DNA of 64,000 bases from JAKPAM01 sp047601745 (lineage in GTDB: Bacteria; Pseudomonadota; Gammaproteobacteria; Burkholderiales; Burkholderiaceae_E). Below are positions 20,482 to 28,342 of the stretch, one piece after another; positions within the stretch are counted from its first letter, which is position 1, and every line of letters starts with the position of its first letter. The notes beneath the pieces are model-generated. The model made no database searches. It was given only the letters and a program-made list of their open reading frames with translations, and was not told where the DNA came from. Where the stretch lies: the NCBI GenBank assembly GCA_047601745.1, contig JASGIS010000001.1, forward strand, positions 4,464,001 through 4,528,000, written 5' to 3'. Both the position numbers and the translations under genes were made by a program.

Positions 20482-21333
20482 ATGAGTATCGATGCGCTAC
20501 AGCAGCGGCTCGGTTACACGTTCGCAAATCCGTCCCTGTTGCGTCAGGCGCTCACGCATCGCAGCCATGGCCGCCAGAACAACGAACGGCTCGAGTTCCT
20601 GGGTGACAGCGTGCTCAACTGCGCGGTCTCGGCGCTGCTGTACGAGCATTTCTCCCGGATCGATGAAGGCGATCTGTCGCGGCTGCGCGCCAACCTCGTC
20701 AAGCAGCAGGCGCTGTACGAGATGGCGCAGCGGCTCGAACTGAGCGCCAGCCTGCAACTCGGCGAAGGCGAACTGAAGAGCGGCGGGTTCCGCCGTCCGT
20801 CGATCCTCGGCGACACGTTCGAGGCGATCATCGGCGCGATCTATCTCGATGGCGGGTTCCAGGCCGCGCAGGCGCTGATCGTGTCGCTGTACACGCCGGT
20901 GCTCAAGTCGGTCGACCCGCGCACGCTCGGCAAGGACGCCAAGACGCTGCTGCAGGAATACCTGCAGGGACGCAAGATCCCGCTGCCCGTGTATTCGGTG
21001 GTCGCCACGCACGGGGCCGCGCACAACCAGATGTTCGAGGTCGAGTGCGCGATCCCCAAGCTGCAGATCCAGGTCCTCGGATCCGGCGGCAGCCGGCGGG
21101 CGGCCGAGCAGGCAGCGGCCAAGCTCGCGCTCGAGACCGTGAACAGCCGCGGCCATTCGACCGGCGGCACGCAGGCCGGCAAGCGCGCCAGGATGCGCGC
21201 CGACCGCGCGCCGGGTCATGATCGGCCGATCGACCGGCAGTTGCCGTTGCTGACGCCGCAGGCGGCGGCAGCCGAGCCGGCGACGCCCTTCGATCCGGAG
21301 CCGTCGGCCAGTTGGACGGGGGTCGGACGATGA
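20482..21333 (+). CDS. rnc: Ribonuclease III
   Basis: Cleaves double-stranded RNA in rRNA maturation. 283 residues, with the signature NERLEFLGDSVLNCAVSALL and a second acidic cluster GDTFEAIIGAIYLDGG. The C-terminal dsRNA-binding domain includes TLLQEYLQGRKIPLPVYSV and a basic helix ending GGSRRAAEQAAAKLAL. The C-terminus carries an additional basic/Pro-rich tail of about 50 residues. It overlaps era by ATGA. Confidence 0.96.
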   Translation: MSIDALQQRLGYTFANPSLLRQALTHRSHGRQNNERLEFLGDSVLNCAVSALLYEHFSRIDEGDLSRLRANLVKQQALYEMAQRLELSASLQLGEGELKSGGFRRPSILGDTFEAIIGAIYLDGGFQAAQALIVSLYTPVLKSVDPRTLGKDAKTLLQEYLQGRKIPLPVYSVVATHGAAHNQMFEVECAIPKLQIQVLGSGGSRRAAEQAAAKLALETVNSRGHSTGGTQAGKRARMRADRAPGHDRPIDRQLPLLTPQAAAAEPATPFDPEPSASWTGVGR

Positions 21334-22310
21334 ACGACGCCAACGATACGCCGACGCCGCCCAACGGCCCGAACGGCCAGCCCGGCCAGCTCGGCCAGCC
21401 CGGCCAGGATGCCGGTGGGGTGGACGCCGGCGATTTCCGCTGCGGTCTGGTCGCGATCATCGGCCGGCCGAACGTCGGCAAGTCGACATTGATGAACCGG
21501 CTGATCGGCCAGAAGCTGTCGATCACGTCGCGGCGGCCGCAGACGACGCGCCATCGCATCGCCGGCGTGATGACCAGCGGCCGCGCGCAGGCGGTCTTCA
21601 TCGACAGCCCGGGCTTCCAGCAGCGCAACGGCGGTCCGCTGAATCGCGTGCTTAATCGCACCGCGCAGCAGGTCGCGCAGGACGCGGATGTCGTGCTGCT
21701 GGTCATCGACGGGGCGCGCTGGACCGAGGCCGACGCGCGGGCGGCCGCGCTGCTGCCGGCCGGCAAGACCGCGATGCTCGTGCTGAACAAGATCGACGCG
21801 GTGCCGGACAAGGCGAAGCTGATGCGGATCGTCCAGCAGGCGCAGCAGGTGCGCGCGTTCGACGAGGTCGTTCCCGTTTCGGCGCGCACCGGCAAGCAGG
21901 TCGACCTGCTGATGCGGCTTTGCGCCGAACGGCTGCCGGTCGCGCCGCCGATGTTCGGCGAGGACGAACTGACCGATCGCAGCGAACGCTTCCTCGCGGC
22001 CGAACTGATCCGCGAGAAGCTGTTCCGCCAGCTCGGCGACGAGCTGCCGTACGACTGCACGGTCGTCATCGATCAATACGAAGAAAAGCCGGGCCTGCGC
22101 CGGATCCACGCGTCGATCCTCGTCGATCGCGACGCGCAGAAGCCGATCGTCATCGGCGCCGGCGGCGAGCGGCTCAAGCGGATCGGCACCCAGGCGCGCG
22201 AGGATCTCGAGCGGCTGACCGGCGGCCGGGTCTACCTGGAGCTGTTCGTCAAGGTCCGCAGCGGCTGGGCCGACTCCGAGAAGAGCCTGCGGGCTTATGG
22301 CTACGAGTAG
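21330..22310 (+). CDS. era: GTPase Era
   Basis: Binds 16S rRNA for 30S assembly. 326 residues. GTPase motifs are GRPNVGKSTLMNRLIG, DSPGFQQR and NKIDAVPD, and a C-terminal KH domain follows (KPIVIGAGGERLKRIGTQAR). About 35 extra N-terminal residues are rich in Pro, Gly, Asn and Gln in a repetitive pattern. Start 21330 overlaps the rnc stop; the end overlaps recO by 14 bases. Confidence 0.96.
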   Translation: MNDANDTPTPPNGPNGQPGQLGQPGQDAGGVDAGDFRCGLVAIIGRPNVGKSTLMNRLIGQKLSITSRRPQTTRHRIAGVMTSGRAQAVFIDSPGFQQRNGGPLNRVLNRTAQQVAQDADVVLLVIDGARWTEADARAAALLPAGKTAMLVLNKIDAVPDKAKLMRIVQQAQQVRAFDEVVPVSARTGKQVDLLMRLCAERLPVAPPMFGEDELTDRSERFLAAELIREKLFRQLGDELPYDCTVVIDQYEEKPGLRRIHASILVDRDAQKPIVIGAGGERLKRIGTQAREDLERLTGGRVYLELFVKVRSGWADSEKSLRAYGYE

Positions 22311-23028
22311 GCCGGCGCGCATCGAGGATCAGGCTTATCTGCTGCACGCCGTCGCGCACCGCGAGACCAGCCTGGTCGTCGATCTGCTGACGCGCGAGCA
22401 CGGCCGGATCGCGGCGATCGCCAAGGGCGCGCGGCGCAAGGGCTCGGCGCTGCGCGCGGTGCTGATGCAGTTCCAGCCGCTGGGCGTCGGCTTCACCGGC
22501 CGCAACGAGCTGCGCGTGCTGACCGGCGCCGAATGGCTGGGCGGCCAGCTCGCGCCGCAGGGCGACGCGCTGCTGCTGGGCTTCTACCTGAACGAACTGC
22601 TGGTGCGGCTGCTGCCGCGCGAGGATCCTTACCCCCGGCTGTTCGACGGTTACCGCGCCGCGCTCGTCGCGCTGGCCGAACGCGACGGCGCGGCGGCGGC
22701 GCCGCGCGACGACGTCCTGCGCCGCTTCGAATGGCTGCTGCTGCGCGAGACCGGCTACGCGCCCGACCTGAAGCGCGACGCCGCGAACCGCTCGATCGTC
22801 GCCGACCGGTCCTACCACTGGCGGGCCGCGGGCGGATTCGTGCCGGCCGAGCCGGGTGCCGACGACGCCGTCGACGGCCAGACGCTGATCGAGTTGTCGA
22901 CAGGCCACTTCGACTCGACAGCGAGCCGTTTGCAGGCAAAATATCTGACACGGACGATCCTGTCGCATCACCTGGAAGGCGTCCCGCTGAATACCCGGCA
23001 GATCCTGCGCGACCTGCACAAACTCTGA
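22297..23028 (+). CDS. recO: DNA repair protein RecO
   Basis: Recombination mediator that loads RecA with RecR. 243 residues. It begins with an OB-fold (IEDQAYLLHAVAHRETSLVV, TREHGRIAAIAKGARR) and has the helical domain typical of proteobacterial RecO, without the zinc cysteines, as in many Gram-negatives. Position between era and pdxJ is conserved. Confidence 0.93.
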   Translation: MATSRPARIEDQAYLLHAVAHRETSLVVDLLTREHGRIAAIAKGARRKGSALRAVLMQFQPLGVGFTGRNELRVLTGAEWLGGQLAPQGDALLLGFYLNELLVRLLPREDPYPRLFDGYRAALVALAERDGAAAAPRDDVLRRFEWLLLRETGYAPDLKRDAANRSIVADRSYHWRAAGGFVPAEPGADDAVDGQTLIELSTGHFDSTASRLQAKYLTRTILSHHLEGVPLNTRQILRDLHKL

Positions 23029-23095
23029 CGATGCAGGCCGCCGGATGCCGTCGGTCGACCGGCCCGGCCGCGCACCGACCCTTGCGAAGACTTTC

Positions 23096-23848
23096 ATGAT
23101 TGAACTCGGCGTCAACATCGATCACGTGGCCACCGTCCGCCAGGCGCGGCGCACCTACGAACCGGATCCGGCCTGGGCGGCGGTCGAAGCGCAACTGGGC
23201 GGCGCCGACGGCATCACGATCCATCTGCGCGAGGACCGGCGCCACATCCAGGACGAGGACGTGCGCCGGCTCGCCGAGCTGACGCAGATCAAGCTGAACC
23301 TGGAGATGGCTGCGACCGACGAGATGATCGGCATCGCGACGCGGATCCGGCCGCAGATGGCGATGCTGGTGCCCGAGGGGCGGCACGAGGTCACGACCGA
23401 GGGCGGCCTGGACGTGCTCGGCGACGAGGCCCGCCTGAAGTCGATCGTCGCCCGGCTGGCCGATGCCGGCATCGTCACCAGCGTCTTCATCGATGCCGAC
23501 CCGCGCCAGGTCGAAGCGGCCGGGCGGATCGGCGCACGGGTCTGCGAGATCCACACCGGCCCGTACGCGCACGCGTTCCACGACGAGGGCCGCGATGCGG
23601 AGGCTCCGGCCGTGCGCCGGCAGCTCGACCTGGTCGCCGCCGCCGGCCGCGCGGTCGTGCAGGCCGGAATGCGCTTCAACGCCGGCCACGCGCTGAACTA
23701 CGCCAACGTGCAGCCGATCGCGGCGTTGCCGGACCTGCGCGAACTGCACATCGGCCATGCGATCGTCTCGCGCGCGCTGTTCGTCGGCCTGCGCGAGGCG
23801 GTGCGCGAGATGAAGCGCCTGATCCGCGGAGGCGGCGCCGCCAAGTGA
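23096..23848 (+). CDS. pdxJ: Pyridoxine 5'-phosphate synthase
   Basis: Condenses 1-deoxyxylulose-5-phosphate with 3-amino-2-oxopropyl phosphate to form pyridoxine phosphate. 250 residues. The signature IELGVNIDHVATVRQARRT is at the start, HLREDRRHIQDEDV and NLEMAATDEM follow, and GHALNYANVQPI and ELHIGHAIVSRA are near the end. ATG 23096 is chosen because it gives the family N-terminus. It overlaps acpS (GTGA). Confidence 0.96.
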   Translation: MIELGVNIDHVATVRQARRTYEPDPAWAAVEAQLGGADGITIHLREDRRHIQDEDVRRLAELTQIKLNLEMAATDEMIGIATRIRPQMAMLVPEGRHEVTTEGGLDVLGDEARLKSIVARLADAGIVTSVFIDADPRQVEAAGRIGARVCEIHTGPYAHAFHDEGRDAEAPAVRRQLDLVAAAGRAVVQAGMRFNAGHALNYANVQPIAALPDLRELHIGHAIVSRALFVGLREAVREMKRLIRGGGAAK

Positions 23849-24270
23849 TCTACGGCATCGGCACCGACATCGTCCTGGTCGCGCGCATCGAGGGCCTGAT
23901 CGCGCGCCACGGCGAACGTTTCGCGCGGCGGGTGCTGGGCCCCGAAGAGCTCGACGAATACCGGCGTCGGCTGGGGCGCGGCGCGCACGGACCCGCGTAT
24001 TCGGCGCGCTATCTGGCAAAGCGCTTCGCGGCCAAGGAAGCGTTCTCCAAGGCGCTGGGCCTGGGCCTGCGCGGACCGATGACGCTGCTGTCGCTGCAGA
24101 TCCTGAACGATCGGCGCGGCCAGCCGATCGCGCATCCGCGCAAGGCGTTGGCGCCGTATCTGGCCGAACGGCGGCTGAGCGCGCACGTGTCGCTCAGCGA
24201 CGAGGTCGACAGCGCGCTGGCCTTCGTCATTCTCGAACAGGCCCCCGCGCCGGTGCCGGACGATGCCTGA
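23845..24270 (+). CDS. acpS: Holo-ACP synthase
   Basis: Transfers phosphopantetheine from CoA to apo-ACP. 141 residues starting with GTG: MIYGIGTDIVLVARIEG, with the second signature LAKRFAAKEAFSKALG. It probably services AcpP; no separate Sfp-type transferase is visible in the island, so it could also load the two island carriers. pdxJ-acpS is a conserved pair. Confidence 0.95.
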   Translation: MIYGIGTDIVLVARIEGLIARHGERFARRVLGPEELDEYRRRLGRGAHGPAYSARYLAKRFAAKEAFSKALGLGLRGPMTLLSLQILNDRRGQPIAHPRKALAPYLAERRLSAHVSLSDEVDSALAFVILEQAPAPVPDDA

Positions 24271-24336
24271 ATTCCCGTCGCCGTCCGCGCCGATTCCGGC
24301 CGCGGACGGCGCAAGACCGAAGAGGAAACCCGCCAG

Positions 24337-25380
24337 ATGATCGATTCGCTCCCCCCGACCCCCGCCGGCGCGGCCGATGATGCGGCCGACGATACGGCCA
24401 ACAAGCGGACCGGCGCCGCCGCGCCGCACCTGCCGCTCGGTCCGGTCGTCGTCGACGTGCTCGGCAAGCACCTGGTCGACGAGGATCGCCGGCGACTGCT
24501 CCATCCGCTGGTCGGCGGCGTCATCCTGTTCGCGCGCAACTTCGAATCGAAGAAGCAGGTCACGGCGCTGTGCGAGGAGATCCATGCGCTGCGCACGCCG
24601 GAGCTGCCTATCAGCGTCGACCATGAAGGCGGCCGCGTGCAGCGCTTCGCCAAGGGTTTCACCGAGATCCCGCCGATGCGCGACCTCGGCGCGATGTGGG
24701 ACTACGACGTGCTGGGCGCCTGCAAGCGCGCGACCGAACTGGGCCAGATCATCGGCCGCGAACTGCTCGCGGTCGGCGTCGAGCTGAGCTTCACGCCGGT
24801 GCTGGACATCGACTACGGCCGCTCGGCCGTCATCGGCGACCGGGCGTTCCATTCGGATCCGCGCGTCGTCGCGATGCTGGCGCGCTGCCTGACGCACGGG
24901 CTGCTGCTGTCGGGCATGGGCAACTGCGGCAAGCATTTTCCCGGTCACGGCCATGCGGAGGCCGATTCGCATCACGCGCTGCCGGTCGACGACCGCGACC
25001 TGGAGACGATCCTGGCCGCCGACGCCGCGCCGTACGACTGGATGGGCGACACGCTGCTGTCGGTGATGCCCGCGCACGTCGTCTACTCGCAGGTCGATGC
25101 CAGGCCGGCCGGCTTCTCGAGGCTGTGGCTGCAGGAGATCCTGCGCAAGCGGCTCGGCTTCAAGGGCCTGATCTTCTCCGACGACCTGACGATGGCCGGC
25201 GCCGCGTCGGCGGGATCGATCGGACAGCGCGCGCGCGCCGCGCTGTCCGCCGGCTGCGACATGGTGCTGGTGTGCAACCAGCCCGCGCAGGCCGACGAAC
25301 TGCTGGCCAGGCTGAGCTGGAAGTCGACGCCCGCGTTCACCGGACGCCTGTCGCGGCTGCTGGGCCGGGCGGTGGCCTGA
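24337..25380 (+). CDS. nagZ: Beta-N-acetylglucosaminidase NagZ
   Basis: Glycoside hydrolase family 3 enzyme of cytoplasmic cell-wall recycling. 347 residues. Motifs are SVDHEGGRVQRF, the catalytic-loop KHFPGHGHAEADSHHALP and the nucleophile Asp in FSDDLTMAGA. An Ala/Asp-rich N-terminal extension of about 30 residues precedes the domain, so a later start is possible. It follows acpS by 66 bases and precedes uvrC. Confidence 0.94.
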   Translation: MIDSLPPTPAGAADDAADDTANKRTGAAAPHLPLGPVVVDVLGKHLVDEDRRRLLHPLVGGVILFARNFESKKQVTALCEEIHALRTPELPISVDHEGGRVQRFAKGFTEIPPMRDLGAMWDYDVLGACKRATELGQIIGRELLAVGVELSFTPVLDIDYGRSAVIGDRAFHSDPRVVAMLARCLTHGLLLSGMGNCGKHFPGHGHAEADSHHALPVDDRDLETILAADAAPYDWMGDTLLSVMPAHVVYSQVDARPAGFSRLWLQEILRKRLGFKGLIFSDDLTMAGAASAGSIGQRARAALSAGCDMVLVCNQPAQADELLARLSWKSTPAFTGRLSRLLGRAVA

Positions 25381-25468
25381 GAGGCCGACGAACGATGACC
25401 GCATCGATCGCGCGCCCGCGCCGTTCGCGGGCCATGAGCCGGCCGGCGGTGCGGACGAGGAGGCAGGG

Positions 25469-27361
25469 GTGACGACGGCCAGCGGCGGCGACGCGGACGC
25501 CTTCGACATCAAGTGGTACCTGTCGCAGTTGTCGTCGCGCCCCGGTGTCTACCGGATGCTCGACGAGAACGGCGAGCTGCTGTACGTCGGCAAGGCGCGC
25601 GATCTGAAGAAGCGCGTCTCGTCGTACTTCCAGAAGACCCAGCACAGCCCGCGCATCGCGCACATGGTGGCGCGGATCCGGCGCATCGAGACGACGGCGA
25701 CCCGGTCCGAGGCCGAAGCGCTGCTGCTCGAGAACAACCTGATCAAGTCGCAGCAGCCGCGCTACAACATCCTGTTCCGCGACGACAAGTCGTATCCGTA
25801 TCTGATGATCACCGGCCATCCGACGCCGCGCATCGCTTATTATCGCGGCGCGACGGACCGGCGCAACCAGTACTTCGGCCCTTACCCCAGCGCCTGGGCC
25901 GTGCGCGAGAGCATCCAGACGCTGCAGAAGGCGTTCCGCCTGCGCACCTGCGAGGATTCGGTGTTCAGCAACCGCTCGCGGCCGTGCCTGCTGTACCAGA
26001 TCGAACGCTGCAGCGCGCCCTGCGTCGGCCATATCGGCGCCGACGACTACGCGGCCGACGTCGATCGCGCGGTGCGCTTCCTGCGCGGCGACCACAAGAT
26101 GGTGCTGGCCGAACTCGAGCAGCAGATGATGGACGCGGCCGCCGAGCTGCGCTTCGAGCAGGCGGCCGTCTTTCGCAACAAGATGGCCTCGTTGTCGAAG
26201 GTGCTGTCGCAGCAGGCGATGGACAACGTCGGCGACACCGACGTCGACGTCATCGCCGTCGCGATGCAGGGCGGCAAGGTCTGCGTGAACCTGGCGATGG
26301 TCCGCGGCGGCCGGCACCTGGGCGACAAGCCTTATTTCCCTTTGCATGCCGACGAGCACGAGCACGGCGAATCGATCGCCGAGATCGCCGAGGCCTTCAT
26401 CATCCAGCACTATGACGACGCGTTCGTGCCGCCGGTGCTGATCGGCAACGCCGACCTGCCCGGCGAGGCCGTGCTGGAAGCGCTCGCGCAGCGCTGCGGC
26501 CACCCGGTCCAATGGCTGCGCCAGCCGCAGGGCAACCGCCGCCGCTGGCTGGAGATGGCGGTCCAGAACGCGCAGATCGCGATCGCGCGCACGCTGGCCG
26601 AAGAGGGCTCGCAGCGCGCGCGCACGCGCGAACTGGCGCGCGTGCTGTCGCTCGACGAAGGCACCGACCTGGATGCGCTGCGGATCGAGTGCTTCGACAT
26701 CAGCCACACGATGGGCGAAGCGACGCAGGCCTCGTGCGTCGTCTACCAGCATCATGCGATGCAGCGCGGCGAGTACCGCCGCTTCAACATCGACGGCATC
26801 ACGCCCGGCGACGACTACGCGGCGATGCGCCAGGTGCTGACCCGCCGCTACGAAAAGCTCGCCACCCAGGCGCCGGTGTCGGCGACCGCCGCCGCGTCGG
26901 ACAAGCCGCTGGCGCCGATGCCCGACATCGTGCTGATCGACGGCGGCAAGGGCCAGGTCGAGGCGGCCCGGGCCGTGTTCGCCGAACTGGGTCTCGACAC
27001 CAGCGCGCTGATCGGCGTCGCCAAAGGGGAGGGCAGGCGCGTCGGACTCGAGACGCTGGTGTTCACCGACGGGCGTGCGCCGCTCGAACTGGGGCGCGAA
27101 TCGGCCGCGCTGATGCTGGTCGCGCAGATCCGCGACGAGGCCCACCGTTTCGCGATCACCGGGATGCGCGCCCGCCGTTCGAAGGCCCGCAACGTGTCCC
27201 GGCTCGAGCAGATCGAAGGCATCGGCGCCAAGCGCCGCCAACGGTTGCTGACGCGATTCGGGGGCCTGCGTGGCATCATGTCGGCCAGCGTCGAAGACTT
27301 GGCCTCGGTCGAGGGCATTTCCCGGCATCTCGCTGAAACGATCTACAAGCAACTGCATTGA
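25469..27361 (+). CDS. uvrC: Excinuclease ABC subunit C
   Basis: Makes the two incisions in nucleotide excision repair. 630 residues. The N-terminal GIY-YIG nuclease domain has PGVYRMLDENGELLYVGKA. A central UVR motif (LEQQMMDAAAELRFEQAA) is followed by the RNase-H-like domain with CFDISHTMGEATQASCVV and a C-terminal helix-hairpin-helix (EQIEGIGAKRRQRLL). GTG start with a GAGGAGG ribosome site 6-8 bases upstream. Confidence 0.96.
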   Translation: MTTASGGDADAFDIKWYLSQLSSRPGVYRMLDENGELLYVGKARDLKKRVSSYFQKTQHSPRIAHMVARIRRIETTATRSEAEALLLENNLIKSQQPRYNILFRDDKSYPYLMITGHPTPRIAYYRGATDRRNQYFGPYPSAWAVRESIQTLQKAFRLRTCEDSVFSNRSRPCLLYQIERCSAPCVGHIGADDYAADVDRAVRFLRGDHKMVLAELEQQMMDAAAELRFEQAAVFRNKMASLSKVLSQQAMDNVGDTDVDVIAVAMQGGKVCVNLAMVRGGRHLGDKPYFPLHADEHEHGESIAEIAEAFIIQHYDDAFVPPVLIGNADLPGEAVLEALAQRCGHPVQWLRQPQGNRRRWLEMAVQNAQIAIARTLAEEGSQRARTRELARVLSLDEGTDLDALRIECFDISHTMGEATQASCVVYQHHAMQRGEYRRFNIDGITPGDDYAAMRQVLTRRYEKLATQAPVSATAAASDKPLAPMPDIVLIDGGKGQVEAARAVFAELGLDTSALIGVAKGEGRRVGLETLVFTDGRAPLELGRESAALMLVAQIRDEAHRFAITGMRARRSKARNVSRLEQIEGIGAKRRQRLLTRFGGLRGIMSASVEDLASVEGISRHLAETIYKQLH

Positions 27362-27392
27362 CCCGCATCGTCACCAGACGGTTATTACAAGG

Positions 27393-27412
27393 GGCCGGCG
27401 TTCGCGCCGGCC
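27393..27412 (+). other. UUCG-tetraloop hairpin between uvrC and pgsA
   Basis: A perfect 8-bp stem (GGCCGGCG / CGCCGGCC) is closed by a TTCG tetraloop in the short uvrC-pgsA gap. There is no T-run. It is an exceptionally stable RNA hairpin, probably a processing or stability element 20 bases ahead of the pgsA start. Confidence 0.6.
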
Positions 27413-27431
27413 ACCGTCCAGACCGATCCTC

Positions 27432-28004
27432 ATGTTCAACCTGCCCAACCTGTTGACCTGGAGCCGGTTGCTGGCCATCCCGCTGTTGATGGCGATGTAC
27501 AGCCTGCCGATACCGATCACGACCAGCAACATCGCCGCCACGGCGATCTTCGCGATGGCCGCCGTCACCGACTGGTTCGACGGCTGGCTGGCGCGACGCC
27601 TGGGCCTGACCTCGGCATTCGGCGCGTTCCTCGATCCGGTCGCCGACAAGCTGATCGTCTGCACGGCGCTCGTGTTCCTCGTCGAGCTGCAACGCGTCGA
27701 TTCGATCATCGCCGTCATCATCATCGGCCGCGAGATCACGATCTCGGCGCTGCGCGAGTGGATGGCCACGATGGGCGCGCGTGCCAGCGTCGCCGTCAAC
27801 TGGCTGGGCAAGCTCAAGACCGTCTCGCAGTTGATCGCGATCCCGATGCTGCTGTTCGACGACACGCTGTTCGGCTTCATCGACTGTCATCTGGTCGGCA
27901 CCTGGCTGATCGTGCTGGCCGCCGTGCTGACGGTCTGGTCGATGCTGTACTACCTGAAGCGCGCGTGGCCGGTCCTGCGCGCGGGCGGTGGCACCGGGCT
28001 TTGA
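27432..28004 (+). CDS. pgsA: CDP-diacylglycerol-glycerol-3-phosphate 3-phosphatidyltransferase
   Basis: First step of phosphatidylglycerol synthesis in the inner membrane. 190 residues starting MFNLPNLLTWSRLLAIP. The CDP-alcohol phosphotransferase signature is DWFDGWLARRLGLTSAFG followed by AFLDPVADKL, with all Asp, Gly, Ala and Arg ligands. Several membrane segments follow. It ends inside the -35 region of the tRNA promoter. Confidence 0.95.
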   Translation: MFNLPNLLTWSRLLAIPLLMAMYSLPIPITTSNIAATAIFAMAAVTDWFDGWLARRLGLTSAFGAFLDPVADKLIVCTALVFLVELQRVDSIIAVIIIGREITISALREWMATMGARASVAVNWLGKLKTVSQLIAIPMLLFDDTLFGFIDCHLVGTWLIVLAAVLTVWSMLYYLKRAWPVLRAGGGTGL

Positions 28005-28028
28005 CAAAGCCGGAAAACGTGCTATTAT
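28001..28028 (+). promoter_or_regulatory. Sigma-70 promoter of tRNA-Gly
   Basis: A consensus TTGACA at 28001-28006, overlapping the pgsA stop codon, and TATTAT at 28023-28028 with a 16-base spacer, 13 bases before the tRNA 5' end. Confidence 0.75.
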
Positions 28029-28041
28029 CTCTTTCTCCGCT

Positions 28042-28117
28042 GCGGGAGTAGCTCAGTTGGTAGAGCGCAACCTTGCCAAGGTTGAGGTCGCGAGTTCGAG
28101 ACTCGTCTCCCGCTCCA
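28042..28117 (+). tRNA. tRNA-Gly(GCC), likely integration site
   Basis: 73-base tRNA body with encoded CCA at 28115-28117. The acceptor stem GCGGGAG pairs with CTCCCGC. The anticodon loop TTGCCAA sits on a CAACC/GGTTG stem (anticodon GCC). The T-arm is GCGAG-TTCGAGA-CTCGT. An integrase gene begins 226 bases downstream, and base composition changes here. tRNA 3' ends are the usual targets of this integrase family, so this is the likely left attachment site. Confidence 0.95.
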
Positions 28118-28164
28118 AGTTATGATCTACAGACTTCTACTGACGTCTGTAAGTCGTTGAAAAC

Positions 28165-28185
28165 AGGGCCTTTTGGCCCTTTTTT
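28165..28185 (+). terminator. Intrinsic terminator after tRNA-Gly
   Basis: AGGGCC-TTTT-GGCCCT at 28165-28180, followed by a run of T to 28185: a classic rho-independent terminator 48 bases after the tRNA. Confidence 0.8.
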
Positions 28186-28315
28186 CATTCCAGCGAGCGC
28201 CGCTGGGCTCCACTCACATCCGGGGCTCTTTAGTCCATTTTTTAGTCCATCAACACGGTTGTGTGGGGTTCCGCGTTCTTGCTGGGCTGGGGCGGTAGAC
28301 GACACCAGGATCTAG

Positions 28316-28333
28316 TCCTAACTCACGTTAGGA
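28316..28333 (+). promoter_or_regulatory. Inverted repeat overlapping the integrase ribosome site
   Basis: TCCTAAC-TCAC-GTTAGGA is a perfect 7-bp inverted repeat. Its right arm contains the TAGGAG ribosome site (28329-28334) of the TTG-started integrase. It could be a protein operator or an RNA hairpin hiding the ribosome site. Just upstream, TTTAGTCCAT occurs twice (28229-28238 and 28241-28250), possibly arm-type integrase sites. Confidence 0.5.
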
Positions 28334-28342
28334 GCTCGAACC

